NCBI GenBank assembly: GCA_902702965.1
Contig: CACRXP010000001.1
Location: 2,882,257-2,946,256 of the forward strand
From: Spirometra erinaceieuropaei
Lineage: Eukaryota > Platyhelminthes > Cestoda > Diphyllobothriidea > Diphyllobothriidae
Length of the DNA: 64,000 nt
Reading direction: 5' to 3'
Position numbers and translations under genes: made by a program. The notes under the pieces were generated by a model. That model was given only the letters and a program-made list of their open reading frames with translations, searched no databases and had not been told where the DNA came from. Positions 44,162 to 57,800 of the stretch are shown piece after piece (position 1 is the stretch's first letter; every line of letters starts with the position of its first letter).

Positions 44162-46475
44162 AATAACTGGCATAAAACGTTGTATTACATCATCGTTGTC
44201 ATTAACCCGTTATAATGTTCTTTGTCGTGCAGGTCTAATGACTTTTGTGGCTGGCTTTCCGCAATTTCTGCCAATTATTCTGGACGCCTCCTTTGTGCAG
44301 GGATTGTGCGTGACTCAGGTTGACGTTTATTTTGCTGGGAATTCCCCATCTGCGATTAGCCGAATCTATTACGGACGTGTTAGACTTCGTTGTCACTATT
44401 TTTCCTTGGGGCAAGACGATTATCGGTTTGACATTAAACACCTCACCCAAAGTCCGGGGCATTACAAAGTGGTCGTGCTTTTTGGGCGGTACATGGTCAT
44501 TAGCATAATAAAGTGTTGTGGATTGACAACGTCCCGTTGTGAGACGAAATGCGTGTCAGCAAACAATTTTAGACCATTGATTAGAGGCCAAGGTTCTGAC
44601 TAAATTCCGCAGGGCAGACCCGCCATCAGTGCCAGCATCTAGAGGCTCTTTCCCCTATCCGAGACTTTTCTTTCTCAATTACCATCGACGTATCTTTGTT
44701 CAGGCAGATAAATGGCGGAACAGCATACAAGTTTATTCTCAAAGTTCAAATCAAGAGGCGACTTTCTCAGGCCATCCGTGTCGTCCTGGAGTTTTCCCAC
44801 CGGCTGCAGATGACCACGATGCTAACGAAACTAACATTTGTGATGATACTTCCGTTTTTTTTCGAAATGACCTCAATTCCCGTCCCTTCATTACTCGGTT
44901 TAGCACATCCCCCTCCACTCGTTTTCTTCTCCCGAACTCCGGTTAGAAAAGTGAACAGCTGCAACGAGCCCATTTCCGGCGTCTGTAGCAATATTGCATA
45001 TCTGCTTGACGCACCCGAGGTAGTCATTCGTCTGTCATTGTGCAGGATGTTGTCATCGTACCCGACCGGCTGCGGTCGTTGAAAGCTCTCCATTAATGTC
45101 TTTCTTCACCTTACCATCCTACACGGACCTGCTCTGTGGTGCGTAATATTTAGAATCCGCCATCGACTTAAGCCGCCTCAACCTTGGTGATCTGGACGTG
45201 GCACAAGCACAACCTGCTCTTTCGCATTGCTAAAGCTTGGTGAACGAATTGTCCCAGATATCGTAAAGTCAAGGCATTCGAACACTATTTTGCAGAAGGT
45301 GATGCTTGCCGAGAAGGGTTATGCGAAACACACCGCTTGATCGCATACTCCAGAGGAAGAAATGATTTTAACCTGAAATCTGAAGAAAACCGTAGTATAT
45401 ATGTCTCAATAGGATGTACAGGTCACATTTTCAGGTTTACAGAGTAAACGTTGGCCCAGACAACAGGACTGCCGAAAATTTGCAATGGCGGGTAGAAAAA
45501 TTCTTCCTAAAAGCCACCAACGTGCATTCCCTACGAACTAATTTTGTAAATCTAACGTATTATTTTGCATTCAAAGGAAAAAGTCAAAATTTCCACCAAT
45601 ACTTTACGAGACCCAAGGCATGCTCTTTGCAAATACCTCTACAAAAACTGCAAGCCTGAACTCGACTGGACAAAGGAGGATGCTTTCCGCGAAGAGTTAT
45701 GCGAAACAAACTTTCTGGTCGCATCTTCTCCAAGTTTCTCTTATTTGAGAAAACCGTACCATACGTGACCTAATTGCATGCCCAGGTCATATTTTCAGGC
45801 TTTCGAAAAAAAACGTCCACTAAAAGGTCAGGACTATCAGCAGTTATGAACTAGAGCGTGACCACACCAAGCAAATATTTGTCGTAGTATTAGTCGAGTC
45901 TTCTTCTTCCATTCGGAAGTACAGTTTAGGATACATGCTGAAAAGTTATGACCTTCGGCCTCAATAGAATTAGTTGTTCATAGTGATCGACCGCTTGAAG
46001 GCAGAAGCCCTCCGACTGAAATGACTGTTTCTTGACGTATTGTGGAGGCGGGATTTCACGTACAGGTAGCGCTGTCGTTGGGAGCCCGAAATCCGGAGTT
46101 CCGGACTTAGTGCGATGATGACTACTTTTATTCCGCATTCCAAGGGACTGCACTGAGGGTGAGAGGTGAAGGCCCAGACCCCGTCACCTGAGGTCGAACA
46201 CTAGCGGAAATGCGCACGTCTGGGGATATCAGCTTGCCGGGAGACGAGGAACCCCAACCGTATTTTATTACCGTGGCTGTGCAACCTCACGGTCGCCAGC
46301 GTGCGGCCTTCGGTCGACCTAGCACGCCTGTCAGACATTGCAAGCGCGCGCGTGACTCGGCCTTTGGCTTGCCGACGCCGATCGATATTTTCGGCGTCAG
46401 CAATTGGTCAGAGACAGACAAGACCCGGGTCCCGGCGCACACTTCGCGCCCGGGCGGTTAAAATGCATGGTCCTG
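44162..46475. other. Unassigned region with several short open frames
   Basis: Plus-strand frames at 44196-44603 and 44696-45082 contain hydrophobic runs, and TTGTCGTGCAG at about 44232 looks like a splice acceptor, so an undetected gene is possible. No family motif recognised and no consistent exon chain found. Both strands are about equally open. Confidence 0.35.
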
Positions 46476-46479
46476 CCGT

Positions 46480-46665
46480 GCGTTAAGAAGATACCACATA
46501 CAGTTCATGAAATTCTGCAATGGATCTGGACTGCGCTATACATTTCATGAGGAGCATTAGTAAACGGACATGTGCAGTCCTACATGCATGGACATCGCAC
46601 GGCCTTAAAAATCTCATAACTAGAAACTTTTTTCAAGCCTAAATATACACGTCACAAGAGATCAC
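46480..46665. repeat. Foldback element FB, internal fragment
   Basis: Reverse complement of the centre of copy 3 (43760-43910): TTCATGAAATTCTGCAATGGAT, CATTTCATGAGGAG, CATGGACATCGCACGG. No ends present. Confidence 0.7.
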
Positions 46666-48015
46666 TGTAGGTTCCACTTCCTCGGTGATGACCCCGTCAG
46701 CCCCAGTTCGGTATTCGTAGAGGTTGCGACCACTGGACAATGCTAGGGAGTATCATCAGCCGCAGGATCGCGTGAATATTAAACACAGAAGCAGAAAGAC
46801 GCCCTCGCTGCTGCATGATAGGCCAACCGTAGAGAACAACGAAAACCACCACGTCATAGTGCATTGACGATATGCGGATGACTTGTGTTTCTAGTAATGG
46901 GGACTTGTGCAGCACCAACCTAGCTCCCTTGCCTTCCACACCTACTTTTCCCGACGGCAACACCATATCGAGACGACTGGAAACGTGTGTAAGAGCAACG
47001 ATCAGTGACGTTAACCCACACCCACGCGCGCGCGGCACGTGCAGTTCGATCGTGTGCCCCACAAGGAAGGTTACATGTGCGCGAACTAGCCCATAGTGAC
47101 GGTGAACTTGCCCTGCATCTACCACACTCCCTCCTCATTCATCCACTTGAGCTCGGTGTGAAGGCAGAATCAAGAACACCGGAAGGGAATCGGGCTCAGT
47201 GGCTAAACAGTCCCTCTACGTGCACCAAACACGACCTGGACAGTGAACAATGGACTAGGCCCTCGCATAAACAAGAAAGAAAGACTCGGAGCCCAACTGA
47301 GAGTGCCCAATCAAAAAGCCATTGCAAACTAACCCTCCGTCTTGAGAGGAGTGCCGTGTTATCCCCCAAGTTGGCAGCCTTCCAAGCCATAGCTTTTAGC
47401 CCCTTTGATAGCTCAGAAGCCCGTCAGACTGCCTATACTGGGGCATATAAGCTGCGTCCGAGGGGGACGGAGCCTCCAGAGTCGATCTCACTCTCTCCCT
47501 CCCCTCCTTCGGGCACCAGTCCACTGCCCGGTCCGGCCAGTCATCTGATTCGGGGATTAGGCACATGTGACTGGCAGGCCCGAACCTGGGTGTACCACCG
47601 CATCTCCCATGTGTGGCATCTTTTATGGGTGCGCAGCAAGATAAGGCCCCGCACTGGTCCAGGGCAATTCCCGCGTGCAGAGAGCACACACAAAGTAGGC
47701 CTCAATATCTCCGGTTTCTAAACGAAGAGTAGTTATAAACGCAACAACGAGGAGCCATTGCTGTCTGACCCACAGTTCGGAGAAGCGGGTTAGTCCGTCA
47801 GTGGGCAGCCCTGCAAGCCACGACTTTTACTAAACTCTGACTGCTCGTAATAGGGAAGCTATCGCTGGATGGGTCTCACTTTTCTTCATCTCCCTCTATG
47901 ATTCCAGCCAACTGGAGGCATGAGATCCGGCACAGTAGCACATGCAGCGTAAGGCCTCCGTTTAACGCGTCCTATAAAATACCACAGCAACAGCATGTCT
48001 TGCTGGTTGTTGTTG

Positions 48016-48047
<32 letters not shown>

Positions 48048-48049
48048 GG
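46666..48049. other. GC-rich, repeat-like unassigned DNA
   Basis: Higher GC than its surroundings, with long open frames on both strands lacking any motif (for example 47005-47721 +), as expected from GC-rich non-coding DNA. Ends in a (GTT)n(GGT)n microsatellite at 48007-48049. Confidence 0.4.
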
Positions 48050-48130
48050 NNNNNNNNNNNNNNNNNNNNNNNNNNNNNNNNNNNNNNNNNNNNNNNNNNN
48101 NNNNNNNNNNNNNNNNNNNNNNNNNNNNNN
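48007..48130. repeat. (GTT)n(GGT)n microsatellite running into an assembly gap
   Basis: About eight GTT units, then about six GGT units, then 81 N (48050-48130). The gap probably marks a repeat the assembler could not span. ORFs reported through the N run are meaningless. Confidence 0.95.
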
Positions 48131-48296
48131 CACAGTCATCCCGAAATGCGGGGAGAGGGAAGTCTTCTGATAAAACCGCTCAGGTAGCCCCCCCGAGGTG
48201 GTGTGTAAAAAGCGTGGCTGGTGGAGACCACATATTAACTTTGATATGATGCTAATAATGGGGTTTATGTACATAGGGCATTGGTGGGGTGATAAC

Positions 48297-48852
48297 CTAG
48301 ACCTCCTGTTTGCTGTCCTTAGGAAAGGACCAGAGTGATAGCTCATTTCTGATCGGGAGCCGATAAAGGCGGCCCTCAAGGGGCATGTGGTCCAGCTGGG
48401 GACCCACAACCATGGCACTGCAAATGACTTCATCGTCAGTCAACTGAGCCTCGGGTGCCGAGTCTGAATCCGAGTCGGACGAGGGTGGCGTGAGGTGTGT
48501 AAGGGGTTTCTCTTCTGCCTCCACCACTTCCGCAGACATGCACCGCTCGCACAGTCGCTTAGGCGGTGGGAGAACATCCGCTGCAGTCTTTTCCTGCAAT
48601 GCTCGCCTATCTCCATTGGCTGAGCGGAGGGAGGAGGAGGCGGATGAGGGACGTTTCTGGCCAGATGTTGTGGCCACCACCGGTAGCGTGGGATGGACCG
48701 AGAGGCCGTGACAGCTGTCCTGATGGGCCCGCCACACGGAGACAGGAAACATGGTTGCGGGCTCCTTCTCACCCACGCCGACTGTCGGTGACGTAAAGTC
48801 GAAGATGGACACCGCACCTGTCTGGCTGCCGGTAAAGAGGTAGCGGCCAGTG
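48297..48852 (-). CDS. WRAP53: WRAP53 exon 8: last blades and C-terminus
   Basis: Acceptor [56 protein letters not shown], then an inserted loop of about 105 residues rich in Ser/Ala/Glu/Asp ([13 protein letters not shown]) before ELSLWSF and the stop at 48297. Human TCAB1 has a shorter insert here. Confidence 0.93.
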
Positions 48853-51800
48853 CTGGAGAGTGTTGAGGGTCATGAAAGGCAAGAGACAATGATAGGCAGC
48901 ATTGAGGTTGTTACAGGCCGCATAAGAAGAGGAAATGGTGTAGTAAAGGGGAATGGGGATGAGGACGGCTCAGTACGCGAAGAGCGCTCGGTTGCGCTGA
49001 CCGCGACAAAAGCACATACATACATGTGCCCACTTACGCATCAAGACCAAACTGAAAGCGCTGATAATTTTCCACGCGCCTGTGCAGTACGACCAGAGGA
49101 CTGGCCATCCACCGGCCGTCCCACACAAAGATCTGCGAGTCCACACGCCCACCGGCGATGAGGTACCAGGGCGACCCAGCGTTGGCGGGCTCTGCGAAGG
49201 CAACCTGGCTTACTCCGCTGCGCGGTCCCTCGGCCAAGGCGACTTGACGACCGGGCTCAGTGTAGACCCCAACGGAGCCGCTGAACGAGCCCGCAGCGTA
49301 TAGACCTCTGTTGCCACATTGATGAGCCGCCAGGCAGGAGATGATACCGCCTTGGTCAGGTTTTTCTGTAGAAAGATACAAAAATGCGTCATCATCACCA
49401 CCAACACCGTTGTTGTCAACAATACCACCACCACCACCACCAGCAGCAGCAGCAGCAAGCTGTAAGTCCTGCGAATGCTGAGGGCCGGGCTGGGCCACCA
49501 GGCGGGCCAACAGAAAGACGAAGAGTCACGACAGAGAAGGGTTATACAGGCCCACCGACCAAGGTAATGTGTTCTATGGTAGTGTACGCAGGAAGGACTG
49601 AGTTGGGATTTTATATTAATAAGCAGGAAGGCTCTTCTATCGAATCAGTAAATATGCGAGGGTTCCTGCTTCTCTCTCGCATACTCCACCAATATAAAGG
49701 CACGTAAACTTACCTCTCAGTCGAGTCAGATTGAAAAAACAAGGGTCACGCACAAACTGGGCTACTCCTAGGAGGCTCTCCGGTTGTCCAACAAATTGGA
49801 CAAATTATATCTGCCCGCTAATTGGCAAATACACCGCTATACCTTTAAAGTGTGTCGCACACACTGACAGCTTTAAAGGCTCCTCAAATGCCTGATAGGC
49901 AACGGTTAGTGCCCACAGGTTTCCAGTTTGCAACAGATTATAGTTACCTTTATGAGGTTTGTCATTTAACTGGTGAGTAGGGGTATTTGATCATCCGTGT
50001 TAAGGTTCTTGCGAATCTGCTCGATAAATCTTTCGCTTGTCCTAAATGTTCGTTAACAGTGGGGATAACCTGCAAGGCTATTTAGCTGTTTGGCAAAAAA
50101 TAAACACCGTAGATGGTGAATCTTAGGCGGACGTAAAACGGATGGGGCAGACTCAGGGAGTCAACGCGCCGCAACCATGTGCTCATCTTCAAATACACAA
50201 CCACTACAGAATGAGATTGCCGACAAAGACATGGGAGATGGGATGGTCATTTCTGGCCTATTGGTCGTTTTCGGTCGGCCTTACCCGGCCCCAGATTCCT
50301 TGAGGACGCCTGAGAATTGAACCCGCGTTCACTTGTTTATCAATCGTTGGTATGTTAAATGCTCTAACCACTGAACCACGGGCTCGTTGACCTGTCAGTT
50401 GCGATCGGAAGCCTTAACTATGTTGAAGGTGCGCTCACCAAACGGTTAACGAAGGCTCTAAATCGAGTCCTAAAGCACAACGGGACAAGAGTGTCTCCGT
50501 GACCCGATCGGTGAGCGCACTTCCAACGCTCATAACCACCAATTTTGACTCGATTAATGTCCATTGAATATCCTGCACAGAGTGCGATTATAAGGGATGA
50601 ACGTAAACAAGTTCAATAATGTGCGAAAATGGCAGGATTAATCGGTCACGGGAAAGTCAATACAATGACAACACTAACAACTCTTGTTGGCATGATTCCA
50701 ACAGGCCCGCAAGTTATTGTCTGAAGCAGCAGCCTTCACTTTGTCAAGGGGGCTTCAGGGAGACTTGTGAAGGTTGGAATAATTCAAAGTATCGAGTCGT
50801 GCGACACAAACGTCTGCAGCAGAGCCGGACAAGGACACGGTGGCAGGCCAGCGCCTACTTTGAATGATTTGACAAGATGTATCGAAGAAGGCAAGACACT
50901 GTCATCCACTTCGTCAGCGATTGACTCCTTTCCTGTAGTACCCTTTCGACGTCCGAATTCTGATGAATAAATTGTTTTCTTTGTTCATACCAACCAACAC
51001 TCGCAGACCGGACTTCTTTCCCATTGAATCACTGGTCAGGCAAACTCAGGAGTGCCTGTTGCCTAGTCACCCTTCACAGAAGCAATCGTTGAAAACCCAA
51101 AACGCCGCTCAACCGTCCAGATTCTGTCGTCTACTTGCAAATGTCATGTAATTAATTCGGGTCTTGCGTTTTGTGGCATCGTCTGAGTCAAGGGCAGTTC
51201 ACACAGCTGCACTCATCCGCCCGTCTGACCCACGGCAGCCGCAGTTTGTCGCTAAACCACAACCACCATCGCTATGCCGGAAAAATAGAACTCCAGGCCC
51301 ACCGACGACCGTTGTAAAATACCAGTCACGAATGCTGTCGAAGCGAAAGGCAAACGGTCGACACCTACATTTTCCGGAGAATTAACGGAGGGGAGAATAC
51401 TTTTGCTTTGTGGGAAGAAGTGAGGGGAGGGGAGGACTCACGGCCGAGACGCGGTCGACGTTCGGACTGGCTGCCGGGTCGGGAGACGTGAAAGACCTGG
51501 ACAAAACGGTTGAAACCGCAGTAGAGCAGCTGACCGTCCGCGGAGAATGCGATGCTCTGAGCAGCTATTGACTCACCCTGTGGAAGAGAAAAGCGGCATG
51601 ATGCCAGTAGAGTGGAGAAAACAAGTCAAAAAGCGCCAATGACCTCCCACATCGCCTACGAAACAGTGTATACTAAGCCATTCTCGGTTGTTTTTCTTTG
51701 CTTTAATTCAGCCACGGCTAACTAAATCACCAGCTGCGCTGCCAAGAATAGGTATCAGTTTCCTACACTAAGGGATGGCTCAGGTATCGCTGGCAGTGCA

Positions 51801-54800
51801 GATATTCCAGAATTATCTCTGCAAATCCATAGTTCGTCGACACTGTCTGATAGCTGCGACATAGCTCGCTGACTACGGGGAATAGAGAGCCGGCAAAGTC
51901 ACAAAGTGTCGGCTGATAGACGAAACCCAACCGCCGAACCCACGAATACACCCACTGCGCACTACTTCAGAGCTGTCACGGTCAGGCCTGTCGACTGTGC
52001 GAAGCAATTGCTATCGCCTTCTTCCTGACAAGGCGAGTCTACCTTTACTTTAATTGGCTGCTTTACTGTGAGTGCCAGAAAGCTTGACTTGTAAATATGT
52101 GGAGGTTCGTGTTCTGAAGCACAACAATACTCTCTCCTTGATCGCGGACAAGCCAACCCAGGGGACGTTTACCAGAAATAAAGAGGCCCATTGTCCGCGG
52201 AAATCCGCGAACCAGCGAAAAACCCGTGATATATATTTACATATGCTTGAATATAAAATCCACGACAGACTGAAAGCGCGAAATAGGGAGGAATGGCTAT
52301 AGTTTGTTTTGCCACGTCGGTAACTGCTGTGCATAAACGAACAGCCCGGAAGCAAACGATAAATTGCCTGCTGATGTAGCTGGCCTATTTCATGAAAAGT
52401 TAACTTAAATTCCGAAATGTGTTTTTGATTAGGATGGATTACCTAGGCGGAGTTGTAATATTGGTTACCGTGCGGCATAATCCCAAAATAGTTCCGTCGC
52501 ACCAGGTTGAGTCTCGTTCCGGTCGTCTGCAAAAATCACACCCGGCAGAAAATGACTACCCAAGTAGTATGACCGGTTGCTGCTGGTTTTTTATATTTTC
52601 ATATGTTCAAATATACTTTATGGATGTATATTTATGCATATTTATGTGTGATTTCCATTACAGGGGAAATATATAGTTTCGAGTTTGGCAACCCTGAAAA
52701 CAAATGCGATGGCAAGTCAAGTTCAGAATTATTCGAGAATTAAAGTCTTTTTAAAACCGACAGATACGCTTTCTTCCAGTATACAATTTGAAGAATGATA
52801 CTGTGCTACCAAATGAGTGCAAGAAAAGATATTTCTGCATGCTTTCTAAGAAACCTATTTGAATGTATAGGGGGTGTCGAGAATCAATGGGAGAAATTAG
52901 CACTGCTTAAGTAGTCATTTTTACAAGGTAGTTTTTGTAAGCGACTGAAAAAGAGCTCGTTTAAAAGCCAGGAACCTGAAGTGACTGCAATATCTTTTGA
53001 TTATACTACACGCCAGTTGGTCTTACGACTCTACCCAAGTAATGCTTTCAAATGGAACACACATTTCCGAATTTCGGTTAATGTGTCATGAGGTCTACCG
53101 TGTGCTTGGACCTCCAAAAGCTTCCTTAATGATCTACCAGTATACAGGGAGGGGGTGTTTAATCCACCGATTATCTAAAAAAGGTTGTTTAAAACTTTGT
53201 TGCATAAATTCTATTTTAATCGCTTTTTACTTTTCTGAATCCGACAGGTTTTCGCGTTTTCGGCATTATCGTCTTGTCATACAAAGGTTAGTATTTAACC
53301 CACAGCTTTTGCTTTCGTTTTACGAAGAATTGTCCCTCTTTTTAAAGTTAATGATGGAATCGATGTAATTAGACGGATGCCGAGTTGGCAGGGCGTTTTA
53401 TCGATTCGGTTACCTGCAGTTTTTTCTGGTTGTTGGGACATTTCTGTACGGCAAAGTGCGTTAATTCGGCAGCAGCACAGTCATATTTGGCCCATGGATC
53501 TGCTCAAAGCAGTCGCAACGTTTTTCACCCACTCGACATGAATTAGCTCACTGGCCTATGCGAAAACATATTGCTCAGTAGAGGAGAGGAGGATGTGTGA
53601 ACGGAGAAGATGCAACGAAACGACTATGAAACACCTGCATCTTCCCAGTCTGCAATTCTACCCATTGTCCCCAAATGGCGTACCAAAGTCTCCGAGTACA
53701 CGGAGTGGCTGTCCTGTAGACCGTGGATGAATGTGCGGAGCACCCGATGGCCGCAAAGTCCGAGGGTTCACCCCCACGGGCTGTTACCTAACGAATGCCT
53801 CGCTGCAGCTAATGCCCTAACTGATGCAGAGGGCTCGTGAAATTTGCACATCTTGACATCTGCAGTTCTTGCCTGCCCATGTTTTCAAATTTCTCAGAAC
53901 TCTTTAGGGAGCACACCACTCTGTGGGTTTAAGTCACACAGCCAACCCTACTGGGCTACAATAGTGGGAGTTTGGGTAAGCTATCACCCACCAGGGATAA
54001 AGATTAGAAACAGCACTCACCATATGATTAAAAGGTCGATAGCTGGCTCGTAGGGTGCCCGTAAAGGCGTCCCACAGATGAACAGGAGTACGCCGGCTGG
54101 TGCTCGCAAAACTGTAACGGCAAGAGAAGGCCCGTGAACCTTTGTACAGGGGGTGGCAATGGGTGCAAGGCAAGAAAATCATGCAACTTAATGACCACAT
54201 ATGCGCTGAAGAAGTAAATACGCAGCGATTCAAGTTCTAATACTGGTATTATCGAGACAGCATCACTAATGTCAACGCCGACACCGCCCAGACTCCCGAC
54301 TGCTGTATGCGGACGAGTCCACAGGACTGTCGCGAGATGCATGTACATGATGCTAGTTGTCGAAGCTATAAGGCTCCACGACTGGGGAACGTGGCTTCTA
54401 TGTACTGTCGAACCGTAAAGTCTTTAGCCCGCTGGCGAATAGTGTGACTGAGAGATGCTGCAGCTCCGACTTACGGGAGACGGCCCGAAAGTGGAACTTG
54501 ACAGACGATCGGGGAGGAACCTCGTTACGCGTCGGCCATCTGTGGTAGAAAAGCGTCCCGGCTGCTCGAGCCAATCGGGTGTAGGCGGCCAGGACTCAGC
54601 GGACTGAGTTAACTGACCAGTGGACTTGGACCTAACTCCAAGCGCACTTTGCCTTCTGAAACCCGCCTGGCCTGTTTGTGACAGTCACCACTGTTTCTGG
54701 TGGTCGATCATGCACCCCGTCAGACAGTGGACAAGTGTCGAGACGCACGTCTTTTCGACATCACCTCCTTCGACGAGGAACTGCAACTGGGGAGTTACCG

Positions 54801-57800
54801 AAGGATGTTGGGCCTGAAAGTTCCCAATGTTTGAGAAAAGAATGGACAGCGGCTGCCTACGGCCTGGACTTCGATCGTAAGGCATGGATCATACTTATTC
54901 GAAATATTGTGAAAAATAAGACTAACCCAACCGTTTTTTGAGGTATCTAGTAAAAAAATATAAACAATCGCCCATTAAAACAGCCAAGGTTGAAAAAGGC
55001 TATCAAAGAACAGCGAAGTCAGAGAAGGGGGTACTTCAAAACTGCCCGACACCTTTCCCAGCCACTTGACTCCTGTATCAAACGCCGAATTGATAGACGC
55101 TGCTAGGTATTAACAATAAAAAACACGCCTCGGCCGATAAAAACTTGACGGAAGGAACTGCGTCCTTTGTATTAAATTGATACGTAGTCCAGTTTCTGAA
55201 CCACAAAACGGAGCTGACTGAGCGTAGTCGTCTCAAATCCCATACCCGGCCCTCGGACGTCAAGTTAAAGCCCTGGTAGGGAGAGGTCAGTGTGGGCTAC
55301 ATTAACCCTTTGAGAGCTCAAACGTATAATATCCACCAACGAGTACTTCCGCGACTTCATGTAGCAGTTAATCCGCACAACCGCGAACGCGGCCGGGCTA
55401 ATATGATATGCTACAGGGTACATCTGAAGGCGCATTAGCTGGCGTCTGAAGACATAGCGAAAAAAAATACCCAGGATCCGAGAAACCCGTCGTGGTCTTC
55501 GCAGAAAATTCCGAGCTATCTGCTGATTACCCTGAAAGGGTGACGTTTGATGTATGGGAACGGTGCGGAGGCCATGGGATGGGCGACAGAGGAAGCACGT
55601 AAACTTCTTCTATTAAGTGAAGTTAAGTGCTTTGCCTATGTCGTCGCAATGAGCGCGAACTATCTTATTTTGGAAGTGAGGGGTATACAGGCAGCAGCAG
55701 TCCGGAGGCTAGTTTTCGATCTTATTCAACAAATAAATCTCCCGGCGTTCACACAATCACGAAAGAGGACTGATTGGACGAGAGATCAGCACGCACAGAT
55801 CTTCGGAGTAACTGAGGTGTCCCAACGAACTTATAGGAACTCCTAAGAAAAATAGTTTCTACTCCCTACCTTCGGCAACAAGTGGCTCCGAGATATTTGA
55901 ACGGCTGTACCCTTTGTCCTGGCTGCGGACTATTTTAGTCATGGCAAAGAAAAGTGAAAGGAAACTTTTAAAAAACGTTGGCAGAAACCTCGAGCGCTAC
56001 AGTGGAAGCAAGAGTAGGCGAAAACGGTTTAAGTAGGACTTTTACCAGCAGGTGATGGGATCTGTTGTTTTCATCCCCGGAAACCAGCAGTAGTCGTAAA
56101 TGAGTTCTGGTTCGCGCATCCAGAGGACAGCTGGCTAGACAAAGCGAGTAAAGTCAAGAATAAGCATCGAGTATAACGCGCCGCAACGTTCACCCGCCAA
56201 AAAAAGTGTGAAACTAGACACAAAACTAACTGGAGATGTGTTGTTGTTCTTCGTATGCTTGCAAAAACGTCTATGTGTGAATTTTATTCCTTTACCGAGG
56301 CCGATAAAATATGAAGTCGGGCACCTAGCAAATTATCAGAGGTCCAATCGGGGATTCTAACGCTGAGGCGTAGGACGGAATAACGAAAATTTAGACCCGC
56401 TTGCTGACTGCTACCACAAGTCTTGAAAGTGCCAAACAGATGTATGTGCAAACATTTGATAATATTTGCGGTTACCTGGGAATCAGATTTGCAGTTTCTT
56501 GGTAAAATATAATCCAAATGTTTATCAAAGCCAGTAGTCAACATTACTTGCATTAGGTACGATATCTTATGAATGTTAGTGGAACGAGTTTCTTATCGAC
56601 CGCCTGCATAAACTACATTCCGCAAAAATAGCTACTTAAGTATTATGGTTTTTCCCATGGATTTATGATCCCCCCTATAAACGCAAATACACTTTGTTGG
56701 GAACACACAAACATATTATTTTTGCCCATTTGGTTGCAAACTATGTCTTCTCTCAATTTTGTACTTCAATAAGTAGTATCTTTCGGTCTTAAAAAATCTC
56801 TAATTATGAAATTTTTTATGACCCTGAAATGTCCAGTCGCACAGCATCGCATCAACACATTAATTAATGCTGCTTATAAAGTGGACGTGGTTCAAATCCA
56901 CTACAAAAATGTATGTGTCCTATATGGCCTTTTCTTAATATCATATAGAAGTGTACTATTTTTCTTACACGGAAAGTATACAACTTGTGAGGTATAAACC
57001 CCGAATACAAGTGCAACGGCAGGTCGGGTCGAAAATTATTCGGAAATCCAGAAGGCTTTTTAAAACTAAAAGACACTATCCTCTCAAGTTTGAGATTTAA
57101 AGAAAACATAATTTGTCGCCAAAGAAGTGAAAAAAGGAGTACTCTCGTGCATTTTTTCTATAAAATACACTTGAGTTTATAAGGATATCGAAAATTAGTT
57201 GGGAAAGTTCATACTGCTTAAGTAGCTATTTGGCGGAATGCAGTTTACGCATGCGGTCGAGATGAGGCTCGTGTGAAGGTCGGCACCTTGGCGTAACTGC
57301 AATATCTTGGCATTATGCGATGTGAAAACTAACATGACAATCCTATTTAAGTAGTCTTTCCAAATTAAAAACAGAATTCGGTCAGTCAACATCCCATTAA
57401 ATAGCTTATCTACTGTATCTAGCGTTTTAGTCGTTTCTGTAGTCTCCTGCTAGAGAGTGGTGCGTGTCCAACAATACACCAGGCGTGTGCACACATCTAG
57501 TAGGAGGGGCTCAAGTTCTTAGAGGCGTAAGATGGGAAAACCACACGTGCGTTTCCGATGCATAAGTGCGAGTTTTAACCCTGCGGAACTACGGTATATT
57601 TTCGGACACTTCGTTGATGCAGGGGCAGATGTCAAAAGATTCGGTCAGAAAGTTATTTGCAGTCTGCTCTGCGACCAGTGTAGGCCGTTTTCTGTCAATC
57701 AAACCCGTATCTCGTAGGAGGCCATTTACATTGAAAAGACTGAAACTGTAATGGCCGTGACGAATGCTCCTTCATAGTACATAATCGCCAACAACAGAAA

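Noticed and set aside
44196..45093. Plus-strand hydrophobic ORFs as a membrane protein gene
   Set aside because: Several frames on both strands are equally open, no family motif, and no exon chain with matching phases; kept only as an unassigned region.
47005..47721. 238-codon ORF as a gene
   Set aside because: GC-rich DNA with an equally open opposite strand, no motif, no splice context.
47898..48433. ORFs running through the N gap
   Set aside because: They translate unknown bases and microsatellite codons; no support.
49366..49510. Start of the WRAP53 C-terminal ORF with poly-Ala and poly-Gly (MARLVAQ...)
   Set aside because: The codons come from the (CCA)n(CAG)n repeat; the acceptor TTTCTACAG at 49366 and the phase from exon 6 put this sequence in the intron.
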